Origin: Shimia sp049116215
GTDB lineage: Bacteria > Pseudomonadota > Alphaproteobacteria > Rhodobacterales > Rhodobacteraceae
DNA: 64,000 bases
Assembly (NCBI RefSeq): GCF_049116215.1
Contig: NZ_JAGDZB010000002.1
Coordinates: 62,001-126,000 of the forward strand
Reading direction: 5' to 3'
This document shows positions 1 to 8,417 of this stretch, piece after piece (position 1 is the first letter of the stretch; each line of letters starts with the position of its first letter). The notes below the pieces were generated by a model. The model did not search any database, was not told the DNA's origin, and worked only from the letters and a program-made list of their open reading frames with translations. The translations under genes were made by a program, and so were the position numbers.

Positions 1-492
1 CGCCGCAATCTCCTCTACAAACACAGCTTCCGGCGACACCGAGAAAACAAACCGCGCCACGTCGGTCACCCCACCATGGATCACGGCAACACGCACACGA
101 CCCTGCTGAAACGTCACCACATCCGGCAATCCCGCCATCCAACACCGCGCTTCCGCATCGACCTCTGCATTGGCGTGGGCATACCACCCCGCCGACAACA
201 GATCACAGGTCGTGCCCGCCTCAAACCCACAGCCACAATCCAGCGCATTTGCCGCCAGTTGCTTTTCACAGTTTCCGGCCACCACAACAGCCTGCGCCGC
301 GCGCACCGCCGCCACCGTCTCCGCCGGTTGTGCGCAATACGCCACCACATCGCCTGTGCAGATCACATGACCAGTTGGCACATCCAAAGCCTCGGCCTGT
401 GCCAAAACCACCTCGGTGGCCTGCAAATTGGAATACGGCCCACCAAACAGCAGCACTGGCCCTGCCAATTCACCCAAATCCTGATGTCGCAC
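1..492 (-). CDS. Metallophosphoesterase family protein (3' end cut by window edge)
   Basis: The minus strand is open for 164 codons from a GTG start at 492 and runs off the window edge with no stop. A GGAGG sits about 6 nt upstream of the GTG, and an in-frame stop lies just before it, which fixes the start. The protein shows calcineurin-like phosphoesterase blocks: FGGPYSN near the N-terminus where a metal-binding motif is expected, CTGDVVAYC (the GDxx block), VVAGNCE (the GN[HD] block with Cys-Glu following) and a VIHGG block near the visible end. It would be a cytosolic metal-dependent phosphoesterase of the predicted phosphodiesterase type. The substrate cannot be told. GGPYSN in place of the usual DxH first motif is atypical, but it may be characteristic of the subfamily. 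Confidence 0.7.
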   Translation of the reverse strand, partial: MRHQDLGELAGPVLLFGGPYSNLQATEVVLAQAEALDVPTGHVICTGDVVAYCAQPAETVAAVRAAQAVVVAGNCEKQLAANALDCGCGFEAGTTCDLLSAGWYAHANAEVDAEARCWMAGLPDVVTFQQGRVRVAVIHGGVTDVARFVFSVSPEAVFVEEIAA

Positions 493-572
493 TGCCTGCC
501 TCCGTCATGTCTTCGCCGCAGCTTTACGACGTCCAGCTCAAAGCGCCAATCACATGACCGTCAGACAAAAAA

Positions 573-593
573 GGCCGGGCACATGGCCCGGCC
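573..593 (-). terminator. Rho-independent terminator of the first solute-binding protein gene
   Basis: An 8-bp perfect stem, GGCCGGGC / GCCCGGCC, with a 5-nt loop is followed on the minus strand by a run of Ts (As at 567-572 on the plus strand). It lies 25 nt after the stop of the minus-strand gene ending at 619. Confidence 0.85.
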
Positions 594-618
594 TTCCCGA
601 CGTCATCTCAACTGAGAC

Positions 619-1320
619 TTAGTCGTACTTCGCTACGAGGGCTTCTTGGGTGCCGTCAGCGAGGATCGAGTCAATCGCGTCATCCATGCGGGCAATCACC
701 GTTTCATCGGTGGTCTTGGAACAGGCCAGGAAAAATTCGTTGCGGGAAATCTCCATGGCAATCTCAAAGCTGCCGTCTTCGATCGCCACTGCCGCGGCAG
801 ATTCCAACGCCACCATGTAATCCACACGGCCCGCGCCCAGCTTTTTCAACGTCATCTCCGCATCTGGTGCCAAATCGATGTCGCTGGCGCCCAGACGATC
901 CAGCAACGCCACGGCAAAATCGCCGGTCTGCGTGCCAACTTTCTTGGTCAGCGCCTGCTCCACAGAACTCACGTCGCCGTTCGCGCCCGGTTTCTGGATC
1001 AGGTAGATCGCCTCGGAATACATCGGACCGGCCCAGTTGAAGCGGTCCTCACGTTCCGGCGTTCGCGCGGTGGTGAAGACGCAGGTATTCGCATCCTGCT
1101 CGGCCAAAGTGATGGCGCGCGACCACTTGGTCACTTCCATCTCGGCGGACACACCAGAGCGCGACAGCGCCTCGGTGATGATGTCCACACCGTGGCCGGT
1201 CAGCTCACCGTTTTCAACGTAGTTGTAAGGGGCATAGTCTTCCGTAAAAAACTTCACGTCCGCGGCCTGTGCCACCGTTGCGGTGGACAAAGCCAAAGCG
1301 CAGAGTGCAAGAGTTTTCAT
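619..1320 (-). CDS. Periplasmic solute-binding protein, amino-acid type (SBP_bac_3), copy A
   Basis: This 233-residue protein belongs to the family 3 extracellular solute-binding proteins. I place the start at MKTLALCAL because it opens a clean Sec signal peptide (residues 1-18, cleavage after AQA) and has AAGGAA 8 nt upstream; the open frame extends 50 codons further but gives no signal peptide. The mature part starts with the VKFFTEDYAPYNY ligand-lobe strand and carries CVFTTARTPERE and FNWAGPMYSEAIYLI, typical of this family. It is a close paralogue of the next gene (1492-2193), also 233 residues. No permease or ATPase gene lies nearby, so it may serve a transporter encoded elsewhere or act as a sensor. 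It has its own terminator. Confidence 0.85.
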   Translation of the reverse strand: MKTLALCALALSTATVAQAADVKFFTEDYAPYNYVENGELTGHGVDIITEALSRSGVSAEMEVTKWSRAITLAEQDANTCVFTTARTPEREDRFNWAGPMYSEAIYLIQKPGANGDVSSVEQALTKKVGTQTGDFAVALLDRLGASDIDLAPDAEMTLKKLGAGRVDYMVALESAAAVAIEDGSFEIAMEISRNEFFLACSKTTDETVIARMDDAIDSILADGTQEALVAKYD

Positions 1321-1433
1321 AGGTGGATTTCCTTGTTTGATATCTCTGCCCCGGTTCTGCGCCGCATGTCTGAAGGCAACGTAAACATGCGGCATTTGCG
1401 CACAGACAAAATCACAAGCCGCTGAAACCCAAT

Positions 1434-1460
1434 AAAAAAAGCCGGGACGCTTGCCCCGGC
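1434..1460 (-). terminator. Rho-independent terminator of the second solute-binding protein gene
   Basis: The stem GCCGGG / CCCGGC (1441-1460, loop within) is followed on the minus strand by seven Ts. It separates the two paralogous solute-binding protein genes, so they are probably separate transcription units. Confidence 0.85.
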
Positions 1461-1491
1461 TTTGCCACAATCTTCTCGCTTCAGGATCACA

Positions 1492-2193
1492 TCAGTAACG
1501 CGATACAATCTCTGCCTGTGTGCCGTCCGCCAAAAGAGAATCCATTGCCGCGTCAATCTCGGCCACAACGGTGGCTGGCGTATCATGCGAGCAAGCAATG
1601 AAGTACTCATCCCGCGACACTTCCATCGCGATCTCCAGACCGGCATCTGCCGCAGTCAACGCGTTGGCGCTCTCTTGACCAAGGATCACATAGTCCAACC
1701 GGCCCGCCGCCAGCTTCTTCATGGTCTTGTCCAGATCCGGTGCCGCATCCACTTTGGCCGCGCCCAGCTCTTCGAGCAGATCAACTGTGAAATCCCCAAC
1801 CTGCGTACCGATGGATTTGGTCAGCGCCTGTTCCAAAGACGTCACCTCACCGTTGGTACCCGCGTTCTGGATCAGATACATGCCTTCCACATACATCGGC
1901 CCTGCCCATTGAAACTTCGCTTCCCGCTCGGCGGTGCGTGCGGTCGAGAACACACAGGTGTTCGCGTCTTTCTCGGCCAGCGCAATGGCGCGGGTCCATT
2001 TGGTGATCTCAACCGAATGTGACAGCGCCGCACGCGCCGCCACTTCATTGATCAGGTCAATCGCATGCCCTTTGGCTTGTCCGTCCTCCGTCCAGGAATA
2101 CGGCGCGTAATCCTCGGTCAGGAACGACACGCTGGCCCCATCAGCCAGAGCAACGGTTGGCAGCGCGAGGGCGGCAAATACAAAAGCTTTCAT
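1492..2193 (-). CDS. Periplasmic solute-binding protein, amino-acid type (SBP_bac_3), copy B
   Basis: At 233 residues it equals copy A in length and is alignable throughout: VSFLTEDYAPYSWTEDG, CVFSTARTAERE, FQWAGPMYVEGMYLI, ACSHDT. The start chosen is MKAFVFAAL at 2193, which opens a signal peptide (residues 1-17, VALA cut) and has a GTGGGA sequence upstream; an ATG five codons earlier lacks a ribosome site. The pair looks like a tandem duplication that has diverged, with different residues around the ligand pocket, so the ligands may differ. As with copy A, no permease or ATPase is encoded next to it. The upstream neighbour at 2334 is divergent. Confidence 0.85.
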   Translation of the reverse strand: MKAFVFAALALPTVALADGASVSFLTEDYAPYSWTEDGQAKGHAIDLINEVAARAALSHSVEITKWTRAIALAEKDANTCVFSTARTAEREAKFQWAGPMYVEGMYLIQNAGTNGEVTSLEQALTKSIGTQVGDFTVDLLEELGAAKVDAAPDLDKTMKKLAAGRLDYVILGQESANALTAADAGLEIAMEVSRDEYFIACSHDTPATVVAEIDAAMDSLLADGTQAEIVSRY

Positions 2194-2333
2194 TGGATCC
2201 CACTTCATATGTGTTTGAACTGGGCGCCCCCTTAGATCAAACCACCTAAAGAAGGCTTAAGCGCGCTGCCCCCTCTTGATCCGGCCCCGTTGCACCCCCA
2301 TAAACCTAAGTGATTGAGATTTCAGAGGACCCC

Positions 2334-3638
2334 ATGGAGCCCACCACAACTTTTGACACCGCATTCTGGATCACCGCTGGCGTGATTTTCTTTTTGCTGA
2401 CGCTGTCTGCCTTCTTTTCCGGCTCCGAAACAGCCCTCACAGCGGCCTCTCGCGGCAAACTGCGCGCCCAGGCTGACAAGGGCAATCGCGGGGCTCAACG
2501 CGCCCTGAACGTGACCGAGGACAGCGAACGGCTGATCGGCTCCGTGCTGCTGGGCAACAACCTGGTCAACATCCTCGCAACCTCTCTGGCCACCGCTCTC
2601 TTCACCCGCGCTTTTGGCGAAGGTGGCGTTGCGCTCGCCACGTTGGTCATGACCCTTCTGGTTTTGATCTTTGCCGAGGTGCTGCCCAAAACCTACGCCA
2701 TCACCCGCCCCGAAGACGCAGCCTCTACCGTGGCCAGCCCGATCAGTGTCATAGTCACACTGTTTTCCCCCATCGTCGCGGCGGTACGCGTATTGGTGCG
2801 CGGCGTGCTGCGCTTGTTTGGCGTGGAAACCGACCCGGACAGCCAAGTGCTGGCCATGCGCGAGGAAATCGCGGGTGCCATTCAGTTGGGCCACTCCGAA
2901 GGCATTGTAGAAAAAGAAGACCGCGACCGCATCTTGGGCGCGCTCGATCTGTCGGATCGTGTGGTCGAAGAGATCATGCTGCACCGCTCCGGCATCCAAA
3001 TGATCAACGCCGACGACGCGCCTGCCGACATTCTCAAACAATGTCTGGAAAGCAACCACACCCGCTTGCCGGTCTACAAAGACGATCAGGAAAACATCAT
3101 TGGCGTGGTTCACGCCAAAGACCTGTTCCGCAGCATGTACACCCGCGCCGTGCAGGAAGAAACCAACGCCCGCGACCTACTGGCTTTTGACCTGACCGAA
3201 GTTGCCAAAGAACCCTACTTCGTGCCGGAAACTACGTCGCTCGACGACCAGATGCGCGAGTTCCTGCGCCGACACGCCCACTTCGCGCTGGTGGTGGATG
3301 AATACGGCTCGTTGCAAGGGTTGATCACGCTCGAAGACATCCTTGAAGAGATCGTGGGTGAGATCACCGACGAGTTTGACGAAGACGCTGACCACCCGAT
3401 CCGCAAATCCGAGGACGGCCAGTTCCTGATCGAAGGCGCCATGACCATCCGCGATCTCAACCGTGCCACCGATTGGTCCCTGCCCGATGACGAGGCCAAC
3501 ACCATCGCCGGTCTCGTGATCCATGAGGCGCAGATGATCCCCACCGTGGGGCAGGTCTTCTCCTTCCATGGCTTCCGGTTTGAGGTCACCGGGCGCGAAG
3601 CCAACCGGATCACCGACCTGAAAATCCGCCCGCTCTAA
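2334..3638 (+). CDS. CNNM/CorC (HlyC/CorC) family transporter, DUF21-CBS-CBS-CorC_HlyC
   Basis: The 434-residue membrane protein begins with a DUF21 transmembrane region (about residues 8-195, including SAFFSGSETALTAASR and LLLGNN-like segments). A CBS-domain pair follows (about 205-325, HTRLPVYKDDQENIIGVVHAKDL and VVDEYGSLQGLITLEDILEEIVGEI), and a CorC_HlyC domain ends the protein (about 345-430). Such proteins are implicated in magnesium/cobalt export, or more generally in ion homeostasis at the inner membrane. I chose the ATG at 2334, preceded by AGAGGA; a GTG eight codons upstream (2310) is possible. It is monocistronic by appearance, divergent from the solute-binding protein and 145 nt from the next gene. 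Confidence 0.88.
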   Translation: MEPTTTFDTAFWITAGVIFFLLTLSAFFSGSETALTAASRGKLRAQADKGNRGAQRALNVTEDSERLIGSVLLGNNLVNILATSLATALFTRAFGEGGVALATLVMTLLVLIFAEVLPKTYAITRPEDAASTVASPISVIVTLFSPIVAAVRVLVRGVLRLFGVETDPDSQVLAMREEIAGAIQLGHSEGIVEKEDRDRILGALDLSDRVVEEIMLHRSGIQMINADDAPADILKQCLESNHTRLPVYKDDQENIIGVVHAKDLFRSMYTRAVQEETNARDLLAFDLTEVAKEPYFVPETTSLDDQMREFLRRHAHFALVVDEYGSLQGLITLEDILEEIVGEITDEFDEDADHPIRKSEDGQFLIEGAMTIRDLNRATDWSLPDDEANTIAGLVIHEAQMIPTVGQVFSFHGFRFEVTGREANRITDLKIRPL

Positions 3639-3783
3639 GCTGACAAACCGGCCCATCCCTGCACAGCGCGTGATGGGCCACATCACCAAATTGAATGATG
3701 CTTTAGTGGCCTTTGTCGGAAACAGGCTTGCCATGTCGCCCGTTGCTGTTCACCTGTGAACCATCTGACGCGCGGGTAACATT

Positions 3784-4668
3784 ATGCAAAACGTACACGG
3801 TATTCTGATCCTTGTGGCAGCCATGCTTGGCTTCACGCTTGAGGATATGTTCATTAAATCCCTCTCTGTGACCCTGCCTGTGGGCCAGATCCTCATGGCC
3901 TTGGGTCTGGGCTCCGGCGCGGTCTTTGCCGTGCTTGCCATCCTGCGAGGCGACAACCTCTTTGCCCCCGCCGCCTGGTCCCCACGCATGTTGTTGCGCA
4001 CCGCCTGTGAAGCGGGTGGCGCCGTGCTCTTCGCCACCGCCCTCTCCCGCGTCGACCTCTCAACGGTTGCGGCCGTGTTCCAGACCCTGCCGCTGGTGAT
4101 CACGCTTGGCGCAGCGCTCTTTCTGGGTGAGCAAGTGGGCTGGCGCCGCCTCACCGCCATTCTAGTTGGTTTCTCTGGCGTCCTGTTGATCATCCGCCCC
4201 GGCACCGACGCCTTTGACCCAAACGCCCTGCTGGTTCTGGGCGCCGTCATCGTGGTTGCCCTGCGCGACCTGATCACCCGCACCATCGACGCCTCTGTGT
4301 CGTCCTTTGTGGTCTCCTTCCAGAGCTTCGCCTCGCTGGTCCTCGCGGGCCCGCTGCTGATGCTCTTCAACGCCGCCGACTACGCCACGGTCAACACTTC
4401 CCACCTCACCATGATGGCAGGCGCCGTGGCCTTTGGTGCCGCAGGCTATTGGGGCGTGGTCACGGCACTGCGCCTCGGCGAAGCCTCCGTTGTCGCCCCC
4501 TTCCGCTACTCCCGCCTGCTGTTCTCCATCCTGGTTGGCATGGTGGCCTTTGGCGAACGCCCCGACCTGCCCACCATGCTGGGCGCCACGCTGATCATCG
4601 GCTCCGGCCTCTTCACCTTCATGCGTGAACATCGCCTCGCCAAAGCCGCCACCCCGGCCCAAGCCTAG
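3784..4668 (+). CDS. DMT superfamily (EamA) transporter
   Basis: The 294-residue protein is almost entirely hydrophobic, with about ten transmembrane helices arranged as two EamA repeats (residues about 1-135 and 150-285). Recognisable blocks are GFTLEDMFIKSL in helix 1, ALSRVDLSTVAAVFQTLPLVITLGAALFLGE at the end of repeat 1, and GEASVVAPFRYSRLLFSILVGMVAFGE in repeat 2. Members export or take up small metabolites such as amino acids across the inner membrane; the substrate cannot be assigned. The ATG at 3784 lacks a good Shine-Dalgarno, but no better start exists nearby. It is the first of three EamA-type genes in the window. Confidence 0.85.
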   Translation: MQNVHGILILVAAMLGFTLEDMFIKSLSVTLPVGQILMALGLGSGAVFAVLAILRGDNLFAPAAWSPRMLLRTACEAGGAVLFATALSRVDLSTVAAVFQTLPLVITLGAALFLGEQVGWRRLTAILVGFSGVLLIIRPGTDAFDPNALLVLGAVIVVALRDLITRTIDASVSSFVVSFQSFASLVLAGPLLMLFNAADYATVNTSHLTMMAGAVAFGAAGYWGVVTALRLGEASVVAPFRYSRLLFSILVGMVAFGERPDLPTMLGATLIIGSGLFTFMREHRLAKAATPAQA

Positions 4669-4749
4669 GGAGATCCAGCAAAACAGCGTCCTCCTGTCAC
4701 TGTTAGCCCTAACCTGTGGAAAAACCTCCGTTAGCGCTATCAAACAGCG

Positions 4750-4777
4750 TTTACTTTTGCCCCCGCCCTGCTATAGC
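4750..4777 (+). promoter_or_regulatory. Candidate housekeeping promoter of eno
   Basis: TTTACT (4750-4755) and TATAGC (4772-4777) are separated by 16 nt and lie about 40 nt upstream of the enolase ATG. The match is by eye only; the -35 is weak. Confidence 0.35.
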
Positions 4778-4816
4778 TGCGCCCGACATTTGTAGCCATC
4801 CGAGGGATCCTCCGAC

Positions 4817-6091
4817 ATGAGCACCATCATTGATATCTTTGCCCGCGAAATTCTCGACAGCCGCGGCAACCCAACCGTCGAAGTTGACGTGATCCTCGAA
4901 GACGGCACTTTGGGCCGCGCAGCTGTCCCTTCCGGCGCCTCCACTGGTGCCCACGAAGCGGTTGAAAAGCGCGACGGCGACAAAGACCGCTACCTCGGCA
5001 AAGGTGTTCTGGAAGCGGTGAACGCGGTGAACGGTGAAATCGCTGAATGCCTCGTTGGCATGGACGTAACTGAGCAGGTTGCCATCGACCAGGCGATGAT
5101 CGAACTGGACGGCACCCCAAACAAAGCCCGCCTCGGCGCCAACGCCATCCTCGGCGTGTCTCTCGCCGCTGCCAAAGCCGCTGCCGACCACACCGCACAG
5201 CCACTGTTCCGCTACGTTGGTGGCACCTCTGCCCGCGTTCTACCGGTGCCCATGATGAACATCATCAACGGCGGCGAGCACGCCGACAACCCAATCGACA
5301 TTCAGGAATTCATGATCATGCCTGTTTCCGCGGCCAACATCCGCGAAGCCATCCGCATGGGCGCCGAAGTCTTCCACACCCTGAAAAAAGAACTGACCGC
5401 CGCGGGCTACAACACCGGCATCGGTGACGAAGGTGGTTTTGCCCCAGCTCTGGAAAGCACCCGCAAAGCGCTGGATTTCTGCATGACATCCATCGAAAAA
5501 GCCGGCTACAAGCCGGGCGAAGACATCTACCTCGCCCTCGATTGTGCCTCCTCTGAGTACTACAAAGACGGCAAATACGAGATGGTGGGCGAAGGCAAAT
5601 CCCTGACCTCCGCTGAGAACGCGCAATATCTCGCCGACCTCTGCAACGACTACCCGATCATCTCCATCGAAGACGGCATGGACGAAGACGACTGGGACGG
5701 CTGGAAAGCCCTGACCGACCTGATCGGCGACAAAGTCCAGCTGGTGGGTGACGACCTGTTTGTGACCAACCCAACCCGTCTGGCGGACGGCATTGCGCAG
5801 GGCGTGGCAAACTCCATGCTGGTGAAAGTGAACCAGATCGGTTCCCTGACCGAGACCCTGAAAGCCGTCGATATGGCCCACCGCGCACGTTACACCAATG
5901 TGATGTCGCACCGCTCCGGCGAAACCGAGGACGCCACGATTGCCGACCTCGCTGTCGCAACCAACTGCGGCCAGATCAAAACCGGTTCTCTGTCGCGCTC
6001 AGACCGTCTGGCCAAATACAACCAGCTGATCCGCATCGAGGAAGCGCTGGGGGAAACCGCCGAATACGCTGGCCGCTCCGTGCTGAAATAA
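4817..6091 (+). CDS. eno: Enolase (phosphopyruvate hydratase)
   Basis: The 424-residue enzyme catalyses 2-phosphoglycerate to phosphoenolpyruvate in glycolysis and gluconeogenesis, in the cytosol with Mg2+. All family hallmarks are visible: the N-terminal AREILDSRGNPTVEVDV, the GGSGAS-type loop as PSGASTGAHEA, GDEGGFAP, catalytic metal ligands in ALDCASSEYY, SIEDGMDEDDW and GDDLFVTN, the signature LVKVNQIGSLTET, and SHRSGETEDATIADLAV. Length is normal. A GAGG lies about 9 nt before the ATG, inside a small palindrome. It has its own terminator, so it is transcribed alone. Confidence 0.98.
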   Translation: MSTIIDIFAREILDSRGNPTVEVDVILEDGTLGRAAVPSGASTGAHEAVEKRDGDKDRYLGKGVLEAVNAVNGEIAECLVGMDVTEQVAIDQAMIELDGTPNKARLGANAILGVSLAAAKAAADHTAQPLFRYVGGTSARVLPVPMMNIINGGEHADNPIDIQEFMIMPVSAANIREAIRMGAEVFHTLKKELTAAGYNTGIGDEGGFAPALESTRKALDFCMTSIEKAGYKPGEDIYLALDCASSEYYKDGKYEMVGEGKSLTSAENAQYLADLCNDYPIISIEDGMDEDDWDGWKALTDLIGDKVQLVGDDLFVTNPTRLADGIAQGVANSMLVKVNQIGSLTETLKAVDMAHRARYTNVMSHRSGETEDATIADLAVATNCGQIKTGSLSRSDRLAKYNQLIRIEEALGETAEYAGRSVLK

Positions 6092-6116
6092 GCTTTGGTG
6101 ATAGGTTGCAAAACAG

Positions 6117-6145
6117 AAAAACCCCGCCAATGAGCGGGGTTTTTC
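6117..6145. terminator. Bidirectional terminator between eno and the receiver gene
   Basis: The stem ACCCCGC (6121-6127) / GCGGGGT (6134-6140) with a 6-nt loop is flanked by A-run on the left and T-run on the right. It can therefore stop both eno (plus) and the convergent kinase-receiver operon (minus). Confidence 0.9.
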
Positions 6146-6172
6146 TTTCACTGGACATTCGTTGGATGACCC

Positions 6173-6562
6173 TCAGTGCAAGTGCTCAGACAGCACTTCA
6201 ACAAGCTTATCAATCCGCACAGGCTTGGGAATAAAACCGGAAAACCCAACCTCATCACATTCCTGCTTCTGCATATTGGACACACTTGCGGTCACGGCGA
6301 TGATCTTTGGCCCCTCCGGGGACAACAAACGGCTGATCTCGCGGGTGGCGTCAATGCCGTCCATATTGGGCATGTTGATGTCCATCAGGATCACATCATA
6401 CTGCCCAGACTCCGCTTTTTGCACACACTCGAGACCGTCATTGGCGACCTCACAATTGATGCCGCAGTGCTTCAAAAGTCGCTGCATCACCTTCAGATTG
6501 ATCGGTTCGTCATCGGCCACCAAAATACGCGGATTAAGGGCAGAAAAGTCTGGCTTGGTCAT
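6173..6562 (-). CDS. Stand-alone response regulator receiver (CheY-like)
   Basis: At 129 residues this is a single receiver domain with no output domain. Acidic pocket Asp17-Asp18 (ILVADDEP), phosphoacceptor Asp61 (ILMDINMPNMDG), switch Thr91 (AVTAS) and Lys113 (IPKPV) are all present, so it should be phosphorylatable. Its ATG overlaps the stop of the upstream histidine kinase as ATGA, which implies translational coupling and a cognate pair. It resembles the detached receiver of a hybrid kinase and most likely passes phosphate to a phosphotransfer protein encoded elsewhere, or acts by protein binding. Confidence 0.93.
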   Translation of the reverse strand: MTKPDFSALNPRILVADDEPINLKVMQRLLKHCGINCEVANDGLECVQKAESGQYDVILMDINMPNMDGIDATREISRLLSPEGPKIIAVTASVSNMQKQECDEVGFSGFIPKPVRIDKLVEVLSEHLH

Positions 6563-8133
6563 GCTGCGTTCCTTTTGTCTTGCGATGCGCCACTGGTGGC
6601 GGTGTTGAGTTTTGTCGGGATGGTGAGCGTAAACGTGGAGCCTTTGCCCTCTTCACTCTCAAGTGTGATGTCGCCGTTTGCCTCCTGGGCAATGCCCTGC
6701 GCAATCGATAGGCCCAGGCCAGTGCCCCCTGCCTTCCGGCTGGAGGAACTGTCCGCCTGCATAAAGCGCTCAAAGATCTTGGCCTGATCCTCAGGCGCGA
6801 TACCCGCCCCTGTGTCCGTGACCGCCACGGAGAACACGGCGTCCTCCGATCCCTCGGCGTGCGCAACGGTAGCACTGACATGCACGGAGCCTGCGTCGGT
6901 GAACTTCACCGCATTGCCCACAAGATTCACAATCACCTGGCGCAGCCGTTTTTCATCCCCCAAGAATTCTGGTGCGTTCTCAGGAACCTCAAGATGAAAC
7001 GAGAGGTCTTTCTTCTGCGCCAAAATCGTCGCAAAGCTGGTCGCATTCTTCATGAAGCCCTTCACCTCAATCGGCTCGGACTTCATGCGCAACGCCCCCG
7101 CCTCAATCTCGCCAAAGGTCAAAATCTCTTCGATCAGCGCCATCTGGCTGTCGGCACAGGAGTTCAGAATATCAATCAACTCTCTGTCTTCCTCCGGAAG
7201 GTCCGCCACTTCCAAAAGCTGGGCTGCCCCAATAACACCGTTCATCGGCGTGCGCAGCTCGTGGCTGATGGTGGCAAGGAACTGCGACTTAGCCATATCT
7301 GAGGCCCGCGCAGCCTGCGCTTCCTCTTGCAGCTCAGATTGAATGCGCAGGATTTCCGCAACAAGCGGCCTCGCAACCGTAAACCAGGCAAAAACCGCCG
7401 CGAACAGCGCAATAACAAACACTAGCACGGACAGGAATACCGGCAACTCGCCGGCAGTCTGGGATTGTTGCGTCAACACCGCGTTCACATGCTCGATTTG
7501 CTCGGAAGACAGTGTGGTGGCCTCGGCCCAAAAGGCTGCCAGCGTGGCTGGATCAGTCTTGCCATCCGCAAAAATCTCGGCAGCAGCCAGGAGAATGGTC
7601 CCAATCGAGTTTTCCAAAGAAACTTCCTCAGAGACGCCTGCCTCCCAGGAATCTTCCTCTTCTTCCCAGACGTCTTCCAAGACCTCAGGCATTTCATGGC
7701 CGAGCAACCCCAATTCTGTGCCCAAAACAATCGGATCAATACCGGCCTCTTCGGTACGTGTATTCAACGCCTGACGCGTAGCGGACTCGCCGTCCTCTTC
7801 GATTTCATCACCATCCGGATCTGCAGCACGCATTGCAGAATAGTATCCCAACGCCCGCACATAAGTATCTTGTGCTTCCGACGCATCAAAACTCCGAGAC
7901 ATCTCCAATTGCGCCGCATGGCCTTTCAACTTGGAGACGGCTTCAATCATCTGGCCCATGGCCAGCACATAACGAGAAGTCGCAGCGGCAGACTGATGAA
8001 AGAAAACAGAGGCCGCACTGGCAATGAACATCGGAACCAACAAAACAACGATCGTGGCAAAAAGCCTGCGCCTTAGGTGACTTTGTTGGATAGAGCCCAC
8101 CTTGGTGCCCTTGTCTCCAGTTTCGCTGCTCAT
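6559..8133 (-). CDS. Membrane sensor histidine kinase
   Basis: The 524-residue kinase has a first transmembrane helix at about 24-46, a periplasmic sensor region of about 180 residues, a second helix at about 230-252 and a cytosolic kinase core. The DHp phosphoacceptor is His291 in FLATISHELRTPMNG. The ATPase domain shows the N box (RQVIVNLVGNAVKF), G1 (VTDTGAGI) and G2 (GGTGLGLSIAQGI). The sensor has a markedly acidic stretch, VWEEEEDSWEAGVSEE, at about 155-170, with no recognisable domain. GGAG precedes the ATG. It is the first gene of a two-gene operon with the receiver. The stimulus is unknown. Confidence 0.93.
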   Translation of the reverse strand: MSSETGDKGTKVGSIQQSHLRRRLFATIVVLLVPMFIASAASVFFHQSAAATSRYVLAMGQMIEAVSKLKGHAAQLEMSRSFDASEAQDTYVRALGYYSAMRAADPDGDEIEEDGESATRQALNTRTEEAGIDPIVLGTELGLLGHEMPEVLEDVWEEEEDSWEAGVSEEVSLENSIGTILLAAAEIFADGKTDPATLAAFWAEATTLSSEQIEHVNAVLTQQSQTAGELPVFLSVLVFVIALFAAVFAWFTVARPLVAEILRIQSELQEEAQAARASDMAKSQFLATISHELRTPMNGVIGAAQLLEVADLPEEDRELIDILNSCADSQMALIEEILTFGEIEAGALRMKSEPIEVKGFMKNATSFATILAQKKDLSFHLEVPENAPEFLGDEKRLRQVIVNLVGNAVKFTDAGSVHVSATVAHAEGSEDAVFSVAVTDTGAGIAPEDQAKIFERFMQADSSSSRKAGGTGLGLSIAQGIAQEANGDITLESEEGKGSTFTLTIPTKLNTATSGASQDKRNAA

Positions 8134-8417
8134 TTTGCTCTCCGCTATTCGCTAATATCTTGGCTAGTCCGGCACGCTAAAGTCCTTTGGTATGCAATTG
8201 GTCTTACGAAAAGATTAACTCTTCCTTGAACAGCTTAGGCATAGCCCTTCTTTTTAGGCTGATCCGCAACCTCAACCACCAAGAGCTGCAACGCCTCTCA
8301 AACAGCAGCCGGACTGGTAGCACCCCCATTCACTCACGCCTTCGTGACCCCAATGTGTGTTGACCTCCCCCCACTGGAACCTGTCACACCATGCGCAAAC
8401 AAAATCACGAGGCACGC

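Noticed and set aside
76..615. Long plus-strand open frame opposite the metallophosphoesterase
   Set aside because: Its composition (runs of His, Arg and Pro) is that of an antisense shadow; the minus strand shows family motifs, a GTG with a good ribosome site and a terminator downstream of its neighbour.
646..1425. 259-codon plus-strand open frame over solute-binding protein A
   Set aside because: It is the antisense of a gene with a signal peptide, clear family blocks and its own terminator.
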